Shown here: one piece after another, positions 40,282 through 51,440 of the stretch
Layout: the number at the start of each line of letters is the position of its first letter
Position numbering within the stretch: position 1 is the first letter of the stretch
NCBI GenBank assembly: GCA_017590115.1
Contig: JAGGNK010006559.1
Location: 8,173,784-8,237,783 of the forward strand
Source of the DNA: Montifringilla adamsi
Lineage: Eukaryota > Chordata > Aves > Passeriformes > Passeridae
Reading direction: 5' to 3'
Length of the DNA stretch: 64,000 bases
The notes under the pieces: model-generated
Database searches by the model: none
The model's input: the letters and a program-made list of their open reading frames with translations, nothing else
What the model was told of the DNA's origin: nothing
Translations under genes and position numbers: made by a program

Positions 40282-41409
40282 GTCTGGATCACTTTTAATC
40301 TAGATGTGTCACTCACTGCATGTGTAGACCTGCATCTGGTATGGCACAAGTGAAATGTGATGGGTAAGAAGGGTAAGGGGTGTGTGTAAGAATGGGGTCT
40401 ATGTGTTAGAGGCTTACTGAGCATCTTAAATGCTCCAGTTCAGTGGGATTTCAATTTTTCTCTGTGGTGTCCAACATCTACAAATGTCACTGATGGGAGC
40501 TGCCATATCTCAGCCATTTGGAAACTCACATGCCAATACTCAATTTTTTTAGTGATGAAACATTTTTGTCCTGGCACCTTCCAGGGACAACTATCCTCTT
40601 TATTGTCCATACCCTACAACAGGGCTTCAAAAAACTGAGCCCTAATGTAGATGTGAATGTGCAGAAAATTCCAGAGTACTATCTGCTGTGCTACTTGGAG
40701 AGAAATCTCGTACATGCCTTTTGTTTCTTCAAATTTTCTTTCTAACTAAGGGTCTCCTTTTTTGATTACACAGTTTCATCACTTCTTCTACTCCTGTCTG
40801 CTTCATGACTTTGGTGCACTAAAGGCATTTCCTATAATAATTTTTTTCTTATCTAAATAGTTTAAATCTCCAATGGAGATCGTTTTCCCTTTATCTTTTT
40901 TTTTTTTCTTTCTTTGAATTGCATTTTGACCTGCTAGTACTTCCTATATTTTCTTTGTGAATTTCTTTCCTTTTGTTTCTCTTGATCTTCTCTCATTGTC
41001 TGGTCCCTTAACAGACTTTTATTCTTCTCTACATTTATATGCAGAACAGAAATGTTCTCTAGTGTTCACAGCTATATGATAAGCTCTAGTCCTGGGTAAA
41101 AATACTTGCTTACACAAGGGAATGACTCATTCTCCACTGCATTCTAATCTACCAAGTTTAAATTACTCTGATGGTTTAGCTTGAGATCAGCTTCTCATAA
41201 AGGAGTCAGAACTGGCTCCCTAATAGCTTTTCAAGATTACTTTCTAAGATGCTGTGCTTTCTACTTGAGATCAGATAGCAGAATCTTCATAGAAATGTAG
41301 TATATTTAGTCTTGTACTGTAATTGATGCCTAAATCTCTAGAGTTAAATTATGCTTATCATGCCTTGAAAACTGCAAGCATTAATAAAATGATCTGGATT
41401 GGTTCCAGA

Positions 41410-41725
41410 GCTGCCAGCCCTTGTGAGAAGCACAACTTATTCCCTAACTGCTTTGTTTCCTACCACTCCTTCCTCCCACCCTCAATTGTATTTCTACATA
41501 TTGATAGGATGCCCCTGAGACTTCTCTTCTGCAAGCTAAGCAGCTCTAGCTCTCTCAGCTTCTCCTCAAATGAGGCATGCTCTGAGCTCTTACCTTACTC
41601 ATCTTTGTAGCCCCTTTGTGGCCCTGGAGTTTCCAGTGAAGTGGACTCTTCCCATGTCTTTTTTGTCCTGGGGGACCATAACTAGATCCAGCACCACAGA
41701 TGTGTCTTACCAGGTGTCCTGGGTC
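41410..41725 (-). mobile_element. CR1 LINE fragment, minus strand
   Basis: The core 41495-41725 follows the CR1 reverse-complement order: attgataggatgcccctgag, acttctcttctgcaagctaa, gcagctctagctctctcagc and ttctcctcaaatgaggcatg, then catctttgtagcccctttgt and a ttgtcctgggggaccataac-like stretch, ending before gtgtcctgggtccatc. The left part 41410-41494 is more diverged and is included because it fits the adjoining consensus order. No intact coding frame remains. It is truncated at both ends, with neither the 3' terminal repeats nor the reverse-transcriptase core. Confidence 0.82.
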
Positions 41726-42959
41726 CATCAACCCTCTGGTCAGTACCTGTAAAGCTGCTTTCTGTAAGAGTGTTTTTATCCCAACATAGTGGTCCAGCTT
41801 AACCAGAGGGAGCTTTCAGACATGTACACACCTCAGAGGTTGCCTAAACAAGGAAGAAGTAATTTACTAGAATGTACTTATGATCCTTTTCTGGGATGGG
41901 GATTCCCGACTAAAACCGCCAACTAATAGTTTAAATAATCTTTAGACATGTCTGGACTCTCATAGTTGCAGCATTATTACATCACATGATCTAGTCTCTG
42001 AAATGGTGCATATAAAGTAAATCTTTATCATGAGGGAAAGAAATTTGGTCCATTGGAGATCTGAATTATTTTTCATTAATGCTTTAAAATGATTAATTAT
42101 TTTCAACAAACAAGCCTAGGAGTTTTATTTCTGAAAATTTTCATTAGTAAGTTGTTAATTTTTATTTATTTAATTAAATAAACATCATGCTGCGAGCAGT
42201 CTATTATGTTATGGAGCGCATCATTCTTTTTTCCAGGTCCAAGCTGAGGTTAAGAAAATGTTTTAAAAATTTGAATGGATAATTTTTCACTTGAGAGTTA
42301 CCATTGTAATCTCACATCTTTGTCTTTAAGACAATGAAATGTCAGCTAAATTTTTCTTGTTAAAGCATACCTTTCTGCACATAATGTTTTAGTATTAATA
42401 TTATGTATTAGTATTTATTAGAAAATTCTTGAAAAGTGGATACAGGAACCTCAGGAAGAAGTGATAAATTAGAATGTTTTAATAAAATATTTGTCATCAG
42501 GAGTTGGTGAGTACACTAACTAATCATTTTGAAATGCAAGTTGAAAGGTATTCACTCAAAAATGTGTTCAAAAAGAAATCAGTGTCTGCAAGATATGCCA
42601 AGCATGAAGAAAAGACATCTCTTATTTTGCCAGAGATGTCTTTCTTTTGGTGCTGCTTAGGACATAGCCTGACAAGCCTGGAAGCTCCAATCTGTCTGTC
42701 CTTGCAAATGGATAAAGGACTGCTTGGAGAAGCCCAGATGTCCCTTGGATAGTGAAGAATTGCTTGAGGGTCTGCGGGATTTTTGTGAGGAGGCAGCTGG
42801 CATCTGCTTAGCTGTCTTTTGCAGAAATTACTTTGATCCTACTTGTGTTTTCATGGTACTATTAGTCTCTGAACAAACGAGCCTTAATCACTGAGATAGA
42901 AGTCGACCTCTTCCTCATAGGAAATAACATGGGAGAAGACAAGTGATGCCTTGTGAAGG
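41726..42959. other. AT-rich unique non-coding DNA
   Basis: Nothing recognised apart from an all-A/T perfect palindrome of 18 bases at 42165-42182 (tttatttaa with ttaaataaa), which is weakly informative because of its composition. Confidence 0.5.
42165..42182. repeat. 18-bp all-A/T perfect palindrome
   Basis: tttatttaa directly followed by its reverse complement ttaaataaa, no loop. Composition makes chance occurrence plausible. Confidence 0.8.
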
Positions 42960-43260
42960 TTGACCTAGTGTGGCTGTTGAGTAAGAAATAACACAGACTC
43001 ATCAGAAGGCTGATTGGTGTAATGCACCATATATTTGGAACTGTTCCTTTTTATAAGCTGTTCTGATCCAGGTAGATTTGATTGGTCATTTAGTTAATAC
43101 ATTTCACCTGATTGGCTAATTAACAAGACACACTTCTTATAAACAATCTTTGAGAAAAACAAGAAAACAGAGAGTAGAAAAACAACATCTGCAAGTCATT
43201 TATAATAATAAACTATCATTGTTTATCTTCAACTCCCTAAGTCTGTCAGGTTGATTCTGG
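42960..43260 (-). mobile_element. ERV LTR-like remnant A, minus strand
   Basis: On the minus strand a promoter-like order is visible: CCAAT motifs (plus-strand attgg near 43110 and 43081), then a TATAAAA box (complement of 43048-43054), then a U5-like stretch toward 42971. It recalls an avian ERV LTR family from memory, though boundaries are not clean. The ataataaac at about 43206-43215 is on the wrong strand for its poly(A) signal. Nothing coding is present. It lies directly beside LTR-like remnant B in the same orientation, so the two may be parts of one rearranged element. Confidence 0.6.
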
Positions 43261-43352
43261 GAAAACTTGTCCAGTTTCATCGCTCTCTGACCAGGCTGTC
43301 ACATCCACAACCTAGAACAGAGACTAGATGGAGTTAAAGAATAAAGTAGGCA

Positions 43353-43358
43353 TTTATT
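43353..43358 (-). terminator. LTR B polyadenylation signal
   Basis: Plus-strand tttatt, which reads AATAAA on the element's sense strand, about 115 bases after its TATA box. Confidence 0.5.
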
Positions 43359-43471
43359 ATAAGACCTCAGTGGATACACCTTGCTCAGTACAAGACCCCA
43401 GCCAGGACTACACTTAAGATGAACCCAAAATGGTCACAAAAAATGGATGAGCGGTCATGAGGTCTCTCATT

Positions 43472-43478
43472 TTTATAG
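43472..43478 (-). promoter_or_regulatory. LTR B TATA box
   Basis: Plus-strand ttttata reads TATAAAA on the element's sense strand and lies upstream of its AATAAA signal. Confidence 0.5.
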
Positions 43479-43748
43479 TTTCTAGTCCATTAGCATATTA
43501 GAGTTAATTGTCCTATTATAGCTTTAGATTATGAAGTCCCATCCTTCTTGTTTTGCTTTCTTCGTTCTGCTGTTGTTTATGCTCTTGGGCCTGAAATTTG
43601 GATCATTTCTCCGTGGTCCCCAGCTAGAGAAGGAATTGTTTTGTCTACCTACTCTGTGAAGAGAGCTTACTGTCCCATAATATGAAGCTCAGAACTACAC
43701 ACTAAAGCAGTACAGAATCTGAAGAATGTAAAAGCTAAACTTGAGGCA

Positions 43749-43918
43749 TTATTTCCCCCCTTATATTTTTGGAATATTTTTTTCCAAACAGAAAGGTTCA
43801 GACAATTCTCTTGACCACTCCATGTCACTTTACAAATCTCCTTTATGTAGCTTGGACTTGTAATATTGCAAATGTGTGTGTGTATACAGGAGGAATATAT
43901 TGTAAGTGTATTTGGTAT
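43749..43918. other. Spacer between LTR B and LTR C
   Basis: About 170 bases of AT-rich unique sequence with a short gtgtgtgtgt tract near 43875. No feature recognised. Confidence 0.5.
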
Positions 43919-44461
43919 TGCTGTGGTTTAATCCCAGCTGGGAACCAAGCCCCACACAGACCCTCACTCCCCCATCAGTGAGACTGGGGAGAGAACTGGG
44001 AGAGTAACTAGTAGAAAACTTGTGGGTTGAGATCAAGACGGTTTGTAAAGGAAAGCAGAAGCTTTGTGTGCTAGCAAAGCAAAACACAGAATGAATTCAC
44101 TGCTTCCCATGGGCGGGGAGGTGTTCAGCCATCTCCAGGAGAGCATCACATGCAATGGATACTTGGAACTCCACCACTCCCAATGTTCCTCCCTGCTTCC
44201 TCCTTCTTCCCCCACTTTCTAAACTGGGCATGATGCCATATGCTCTGGAATATCCCTTTGGTCAGTTCGGGTCACCTGTCCTACATACCCTCAACTTTCT
44301 CACCAGCATGGCAGTACAGAAAGCAGAAAAGGCCTTGGCTCTGTGTAAGCCCTGCTCAGCAGCAGCAAAAACATCTCTGTACTATCAACCCTCTGTTCAA
44401 CACAAATCCACAGCACAGCCCCATACCTGACACTGTGAAGAGAATTACCCCACCTGAGACA
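43919..44461 (-). mobile_element. ERV solo LTR C, minus strand
   Basis: The plus strand starts tgctgtggtttaatccc and ends cacctgagaca, giving TG...CA termini. Inside are landmarks shared with the LTR at 58319: a caacttgtgggttgagat-like stretch (variant here near 44018), aaactgggcatgatg at 44221 and ggaatatccctttgg near 44246. Comparison with the copy at 58319 and with remembered avian consensus puts its transcription on the minus strand; the TATA box is degraded here. The flanking pentamers ggtat (43914-43918) and agtac (44462-44466) differ by two transitions and may be a decayed 5-bp target-site duplication. Frames of 90-91 codons inside it on either strand are non-genic. Confidence 0.85.
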
Positions 44462-45779
44462 AGTACTGTTATACAGGAAAATGTATTGCATTCTTCTAAT
44501 TCAAGTGTGTAATTAATACTATTGCTTATGGGTGGATGTTCTTTGGAGTGCAATACTTAGCAGATTTTTAACTGCTTTATTAAATAATGACATAGCAATT
44601 ATGAGCATGCTTAATTTTTTTGGCTACCAAGAGGTTACAGGAGCATTTATGATTGAACCCTGCTTTAGCACAAATGGCTAACGGGTTTTTCAAGGTGATT
44701 CCACATCAGCTTTTTTGTACATATAAATGCATTATTTTAAAAAAGGAACTTTTTATAATTTGAAGCAATTGTCACAGCAGACTGGAATATCATCATGTTT
44801 TTTGACATTACAGATTAACTTACGCTGGTCTCAGTTCTGTCATGGCAAAATTACTCGTGATTTCTAAACCATTACATTTGAAGATAGCTCCTATTGTCGT
44901 GATAGCATTACAAAATGTGCATGTAAATATGCCTTGAAAGAGGAGTCTCATAGACAAGAAAATATTTAGTAGTGGCTATGAAAAACTCAAAAGATAAATA
45001 TTCATGAATAATTCTGAGCTTTCAATAATTTTTTTAAGATAACATGGTGAAATGAATATGAGAGCAGAATCGCTTAATGTAAATCTAGTTAATTACAAAA
45101 TCTGGGCATTATAGTGCTGAATTAGCTGATGTTAGTCAAATCTATTTCTGAAATAAATATATGGATAGGCACAAGAAAGAGAGAGAGGGATAATGCCTCA
45201 TATTACAAAATGATGAGTCCCTTATCTAAGCCATTGAAGGAAGAGGGAAAAAGTAATCAAAAAGTTAGAGATCTTCCAAAAAACAGTGAGCCTTTGCAGA
45301 AGAGACATGAAAGATCACAGATTCAGGGAGTAAAGTTTATACTTCTTATGGTAGAACTAAAACAAAAATAAAAGAAATGCTAATTAAAAAAGAATCAACA
45401 GACTATATCTTTGTCTACAAGCCAAGTGATTTTTTACACTGAATAAGGGAAGAGTCTTTCATGTATTCCTGGTGGAAAATGTCACACAGTAGTGGAGCAG
45501 AGCTACTTTGCAGTTGCCTGTAGAAAACTAGAATTCATCTTTGACAACTACAATATCTCCTTTAATATATTTCAGCTGCCATATAACATCAAAGGCACTT
45601 CAGCCTCCTGCTGAGTATGTTTGAATGGTGCATCACTGTGAGACCCTTTCCTTTTTCGAAAAAATCCACATGGCTTTTTCTGTCTGTTACTTTTTTGGCT
45701 ACAGAATAAAGAAGGGAAAGAGGCAAAGTATGATAAATTATATATTTAGGAAACTAATATGACAACTGTGAAATCAATT
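44462..45779. other. AT-rich unique non-coding DNA
   Basis: No exon or repeat is recognised. The segment 44520-44960 is free of simple repeats, carries a few CpG sites and several TAAT/ATTA cores, and could include a conserved element; this is a guess from texture only. Confidence 0.45.
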
Positions 45780-45890
45780 TCCTTGGTGTGGCTACAGTTG
45801 CTGTCAATAAAATGCAGTTAATTTAATTTTTATGTTTAATTAAAATAATGGATAATTAACATGTTAATGAACCCTTTTTAGATGGAAAAT
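45780..45890. promoter_or_regulatory. Candidate homeodomain-site-rich element
   Basis: Six or more TTAAT/ATTA cores in about 100 bases, preceded by tgtcaataaaatgc, a motif like PBX/HOX-type composite sites. Low specificity in AT-rich DNA. Confidence 0.18.
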
Positions 45891-47997
45891 CTTTGAAAGT
45901 TTGTAGAGCTATAATGTGAGACTTATGTGTGAAAAGCTCTGCAATAACAGGATCTGGCCATGGATTCTTTCTGTTGTTTTTGTCATTACAATTTGAGGAG
46001 GAAGATTCTCACAAGAAAACTGCAAGAAATGGTTACAACACCCTTACTGCTTTATTTCTCAGTAGGAAAGTTCACATTTCCTTCTTATTTTTTCCTTATT
46101 TTTTAATTTGGGTATTACCTAAATATAACTCAATTAACGTGCTTCTTCCTTAGAATATTTATTGTTTTTGAAGTTTAATAGTGGGCTGAGGATGAAGAGA
46201 CATTCTCAGCCTTAAATAATTTACTATCAAATGGCAGAGCCCAAATCTCTGAAAAGCAAGAACACAACTCTGAATTCCCTGACAGTTATTATTTATTGTA
46301 TTTATTGTATTTTTGAAAAAGATGAGGAAATGTCACAACATTTAACAATTTTCCTTTGACTTCACAGGTTCCAATTTTTTTCCCTCGAAGTTCTCAGTGT
46401 ATTTCAATAGATTTGGCACATTACTTTCTTAGTAAACTTTCTCTCTGGTGGAAAGCTATATAACATTCAAGCTATTTTTTTTTTTTAACTAAGTATTTAC
46501 AAAGTTGAAATTGAATAATTCTGTTTTTTAAACATTTGGTAACTCTGTTGGTAACTGTATTGGCTCAAGGTTCTAGCACAGAAATTATTTTTCTGCAGGC
46601 TGATATTTCAGGACACAGGGATTTTCATTTGGAAAAGCATTGAAATGTATGTTGTTTCCATTTTTTCTGAGGGCTACATTTAACATATTCTTAAATGAAA
46701 CAAACAAATGGAATAGAAGAAGGGCAGGAAGGAAAAATTATTGAGTAAAAAACAATAAGCAACAATTTAGACTAGATGGTAGTCTGACTCAAAAAAAGGG
46801 AGCAACAAAAAAACGGAGTTTTTTTTTTTGTCTGAGCTGAGGAAAAAAGGTAGCTTAGCACTGCTGTCATTACTTCTGACAGTGAGCCTCAAGGTCCCCG
46901 TGGCTGCAAGAGCACGCTTCAAAGAGCTGCTGAACATCACTAGCCAATTTAGTTCCTGTTCTCTGAAATACAGTACTCATCTAGAAGTGTTCATTGTCAG
47001 GGCTATTTCATAGAAAAATAAGACACCTGTTCTATTTAAATGCTTGTGCTGTAAACCAGCTGGGGCCAGCACCAGTGTGCACAAAGTGTTGCGATTTTGG
47101 GATGGTTGATTTGAGCTCTGGATACAGCCTTTGCTGGCAGTGATGGCTGAAGCTGGGAACGAACAACCTTTGCCTTAGGAGAGCACCAGAATTTAATTGC
47201 AGTAGAAACGAAGCCACTGAGAAAGCCTGGCGACAGTTTCAAACAAAATATAACCCTTTGGTGGCTGAAAATATGAAATGTGGAATCTGCAAAATAGAAC
47301 TCTTCTAGAAGCTTAGTGTGAGCACTGCAAAGAATAATGCAAACACAGTGAAATTTTTTTGATGCCCTCCAAAATACAGGAAACAGATGCAATATACTCT
47401 TTTGGTAATGAATCTTATTAATGTCTATGTTAACACTAATATAATCATAGGGATAAAAAGAAAAAAGCTCAATTCTAATAATCCCCTTTGCAAGCAATTT
47501 GTCCTTTGTATTAATGCATAACTCCAGAACTGAAAACACTTTTTAGGGCAAGAAAACACTATAATAACAACATAAAGGAAAGATCCCAACAGTTTGTATG
47601 ATAATTTTTTGTCCTTAAATTATATTTCATTCCATAATTATCAACATGTAATTATTATATTTATGAATGTGACTTGTTTATTTCACATATTACAATATGA
47701 TTGCAGTCATGAATGAACTTTCAGGGTAGGCTCTGTTGCTCCTGTCTGAAGTGGTGGTTTGCTGAGGCATGGAGCCAGTCTAGTGCTAGCTGGCTCTGCC
47801 AGATGAAGTTGCAGCCTTCCTCCTCTTCACTTTGCACTTCTGGGGCTCACCTTTCTCCCCAAACCAAGCTGATTCACTGACTGTGTGGGTTGCTAAGAAG
47901 GCAAGAAAAAAGGTGAGTTTTATTGAATTATCATCCTGTTATATACTTTACATTTTATCTAATTTTTAATAGGTACACTTGTACTCTATAGATCAAT
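45891..47997. other. Unique non-coding DNA
   Basis: The longest open frame is 167 codons on the minus strand (47036-47539). It shows no domain, no coherent splice context and a Phe/His/Cys-rich composition, so I read it as chance. A plus-strand frame at 46828-47013 contains the Ala/Arg-containing stretch VPVAARARFKELLNI but also lacks support. Confidence 0.45.
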
Positions 47998-48024
47998 TTA
48001 CATTATATTATTTATATAATGTAA
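47998..48024. repeat. AT-rich inverted repeat, 10-bp stem, 7-nt loop
   Basis: ttacattata (47998-48007) pairs perfectly with tataatgtaa (48015-48024). Confidence 0.8.
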
Positions 48025-48059
48025 TTTAGAATATGCTAAACATGCATTCAAATTATAAG

Positions 48060-48260
48060 AGTTTGGCACAATGGCAGCTCTCTAGAGCTCAGGATATGCT
48101 TCATCATCAAGAGAATTTTAGCTTTAATTAATATTTATAAAGGAGCTTGGGCATAATGAACTGCAATGCAGTTGCAAATGCACTCAAGCACATCAATTTT
48201 AAGGGGATTTTATTATGAGTTAAATCCTGATGTCTTTAGGAACTTTTAGTAGAACCTTGC
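48060..48260. promoter_or_regulatory. Candidate conserved non-coding element
   Basis: Free of simple repeats and dense in binding-site-like words: gctttaattaat, catcaattttaagg, gttgcaaatgcac (POU-like) and the near-palindromic actgcaatgcagt. The texture resembles deeply conserved vertebrate non-coding elements. Not testable from one sequence. Confidence 0.22.
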
Positions 48261-51000
48261 TCAGTAAATAGCACATTTATGGTATAGCCTAGTGATATTT
48301 CCAAAATTCTCCAGCAACTGTGCTGAAAGTGAGCAAGAATGGCAGAATCTGTCTGTGAAATCACACATCACCTCATGCAGACAGACAGGGATGCAGGCAG
48401 CTGGCTCCTGAGAACTGGGTCTGTACAGGCAGACTTTGGACCCGCGGTCCAGACTAGGGCCTTGTCAAGAAAAAGTAATATTGGATGACATATGATGGTG
48501 ATGTGAGAAACAGGTTTTCTGAATGTAGAAAAGGATTTTGAACATGAATAATTTGTGTTGCAATTGTTTAGTGTTCATTTCTGCTCTTTCTGTCCTGGTT
48601 TTCAGTCAAAAAAGTCTTCAACAAGAGAATCTTTAATGAGACTAATTTTTTTTAAAATATATTTTTTTCCAATACATCAAAAAGCTGCCTTGATAATGTG
48701 GATCAGATCACTTTATTTTCACCTTTACAGTCACTCCTTTCACTCACAGAAGCACTGAAAATTGTTCAAGTATCTTTTATAGCACCTGGATCCTTAACAG
48801 AGGCCTGACTATTCCCCAGGACATCATAAAATAAATTGGAATTGTAAATTCACTCACAATTACAAAAAGATGCATTGTAGAAATGTTTCTACTTCAGAGT
48901 ACAAAAAGTTCTTCTGGTCTTATTGTGTCCTACCAGGTCCAAGTACAGTATCTGGTAATATCACTACAAATAAACCTTGTAAAAGTGGCATTTTCATTGT
49001 TAATATTATTAGAAACCAGAGTGTAAAGGGTCAATGGTAAATTAAAATAAATCTGTTGAAAGGAGATAAACCAATACAATTCAATAATTTTTTCTAAGTT
49101 CTTAAGAAGATTATATTTCAGTGAATGTATATGTTTCAGCTGTAAACTTCATAAAATCATGAGTAGAAGACAGAACACTTCCTAATGTGATATGATATGG
49201 AATCCCTACAAATGAGATCTCCTGAGATTTGATGCACCTTTTTCCATTTTTGCTATTTATTTAGCACTAATTCATGGAAGCCATCTATGACATCAGCATG
49301 GAACTTGTACTGTTAAGGATGGGAGGTAGGAAGGATTCCACTGGCACTTTTTAAAAACATTATCTGAGGGATTGTGGCACCTCAGGGAAAGTCATTTAAG
49401 CAGCTGATAATGACCAAAATGGGCAGCCCAGTAGTAAATTGGACAAAAACATGTTCCTGTCCCTCCCCCATCCTGCTGTAGCTTTCAGGAAGATAAGTAT
49501 TGCTGTACCTGGACTTTATTCTTTTGGATAATGGGAACATGAGTAAAAAGAGACCATAAAGAAAAAAATTAGAACCTTGCAGCTGTTAAAGCAGTGGTAA
49601 TTACAGGGCTTAAAATAGTGATAATTTTTAGCTGCACAAAAGAGTTTCTGTTTTTCTCTGCCAAATAGTGTACCTCTCGCAAGAATAAAATTGTGGTTTT
49701 TTTTTTTTTTTCTGTAAGACCCTGACTATGCCCTCTCCCTCTTCAGCTCTGGGCCTAATTGACCACAATGATTACACATGACAACCAGCAGGAAATCTGC
49801 CAACTCTTCAGGAGCTTGGTGCTGGAGGGGGAGGATGATGGGTCATGCTGCTCTTGAGAAAGCAACAAAAATAATGGTCTCTCCTTCAAGCCTGGTCTAA
49901 AACTGTTTTGCCACTTGCTTTCTTTCTGATTAAAAGAAATCCGAGGGGCAATTGAGTTAAAAAGTCTAGAAAAAGTCAGACCTCTCTGACTGGGGTAGCC
50001 TTTGAAAACAGAGCAAGTTCCTCAAAACAACATTTTTCATCCATTTTAGTAGAAAATTCCCCTCCTGTCTGATTCAGTTCACAGGAGTCTGGAAGACATC
50101 ATCACCAATACTGAGGAATTTAAGTCTCTGTACAGAGTAAGCCCATCTTTATATTAGAAACTTCTTGTAGTGCCAGCCCCATGATGAAAATCTTTGCCCT
50201 CACCAGCCATCAAACTTCATCACAGCTGCAGTCTCCTGGACTACTGAAAATGTCAGGACTGACAGAGGAAATTGTTAGAAGGAGAGAGAAGCTGGATGGT
50301 ATGTTGAAAACTGATCCCAAAGGATTGGCAGCACCATTATTTTGAGGCTGGTGCCCTTAAAACAAAGTATATTTATTCAGACCACCCCTCAGGAGAAGGT
50401 CCAAAACTTGATTTCACTCAAAAATTTTAGCTTCATCAGATGAAGGCTAGCAGGAAAGGAAGGTAATGGTTGTGTCTGTTTGGAGTGAAGGAGGAAAGTT
50501 GCCACTAAAGATATTATTAAATGATACTGTTACGAGCCATACAGGGCTCAATAAAAACTTTGAGGCCTTGAATTGCTTTTTTAAATTTTTATAAAAGTAA
50601 ACTTTGTTGTCACTTCCTCAAAAATCCCCAGTTTTACAGGTTCACAAAAAATAGTTGCAGACACTAATGCTTTATTTTGCATTGCAGTGTTAGGATATGT
50701 TTTCTGTCATATGGTAAAAGTTTTTCCCACCATTTTCTCACTGTCATTAAATTTGTTCCATAAAGCATATGGAAATTGATTTTTAAAAAATTAATGCAAT
50801 AATGTTTGGGTGGATTTGAAACACAGATTATTGATAGTGACCATACAAAGTATTAGCAGGAGGTCTTCTGTTGGCAGACCAGAATCAAACACACTGAGTT
50901 CCCTCCAGCCTTATCCTCATTACGTCAATGACCTAAAGAGCAGCTTGTGACTGAGTCCAGCCCCAAAGCTGCTTTACCTCTAAAGATGTGCATTTTTGCT
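48261..51000. other. Unique non-coding DNA
   Basis: No exon or repeat family is recognised. Contains a T15 run at about 49697-49711 and a small GC-rich spot near 48440 with a ggacc/ggtcc inverted pair around cgc. Confidence 0.5.
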
Positions 51001-51440
51001 GGCATACATTCCTCTTCCAAAAAAGGGGAAAAAAAAACCACAAAACCCCCAACCCAAACAAACAAAAAATCAAAAAAAGTGGGAGCTTAAAAAAAAGTTA
51101 AAAATAGACCACTTTCTTTCCCATTCTTTTATTCTGATCTAAATCTATTTGTATGCAGGTTTCCAAAGAAGCCTCTTTGTCAAGGAATAATACTACAGAG
51201 AATAGCAAAACCAAGTGAAATTGACAAGACTAGAAATGATGGGTCCTGTTATAATATCTCCTGCAGAATGGTAACATTTCTGACAGCCTTCATCATAATT
51301 TGTGTTATAAAAAAATTATAAAAGACATTTCTACTATAACATTTTTCATCTTAGGGGTTTTTTTGTTTGTTTGTGGGTTTTTTTGTTTGGTTTTTGTTGT
51401 TGTTGTTGTTGTTGTTTCCTTTTTTTTTTTTTTTTTTGGC
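51001..51440. repeat. Paired A/C-rich and T/G-rich low-complexity tracts
   Basis: An A/C-rich tract at about 51025-51090 (runs of A with ccccaaccc and caaacaaac) is broadly complementary to the T/G-rich tract at 51353-51440 (gtttgtttgtgggttttt, (TTG)n at 51394-51416, T19 at 51420-51438). They could form a long imperfect hairpin with a loop of about 260 bases. The end of the second tract followed by ggcag also mimics a splice acceptor. Confidence 0.65.

Larger units (their letters stand above)
32801..41409. other. AT-rich unique non-coding DNA
   Basis: No exon or interspersed repeat is recognised over 8.6 kb. It includes a (TTTC)n/T tract at 38811-38838, an A17 run at 40265-40281, a pyrimidine-rich stretch at about 40870-41030 and a splice-like junction at 35336/35337. 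Segment 39310-39360 faintly recalls a decayed CR1 3' end but is too diverged to call. Confidence 0.5.
43297..43748 (-). mobile_element. ERV LTR B, minus strand
   Basis: The element begins and ends with canonical LTR termini: on the minus strand it starts tgcctcaa at 43748 and ends atgtgaca at 43297. On that strand a TATAAAA box (complement of 43472-43478) precedes an AATAAA signal (complement of 43353-43358) by about 115 bases, giving readable U3, R and short U5 parts. The sequence recalls a passerine ERVK-like LTR, but the class is not certain. Flanks show no matching target-site duplication, in keeping with a composite or recombined locus. No gag, pol or env remnant was seen. Confidence 0.75.

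Noticed and set aside
44155..44512. Frames of 90 and 91 codons on the plus strand
   Set aside because: They lie inside LTR C and have no gene-like content.
47036..47539. 167-codon open frame on the minus strand
   Set aside because: Longest frame outside a repeat, but no domain, no signal of codon preference and no splice or promoter context; the length is plausible by chance in 64 kb read in six frames.
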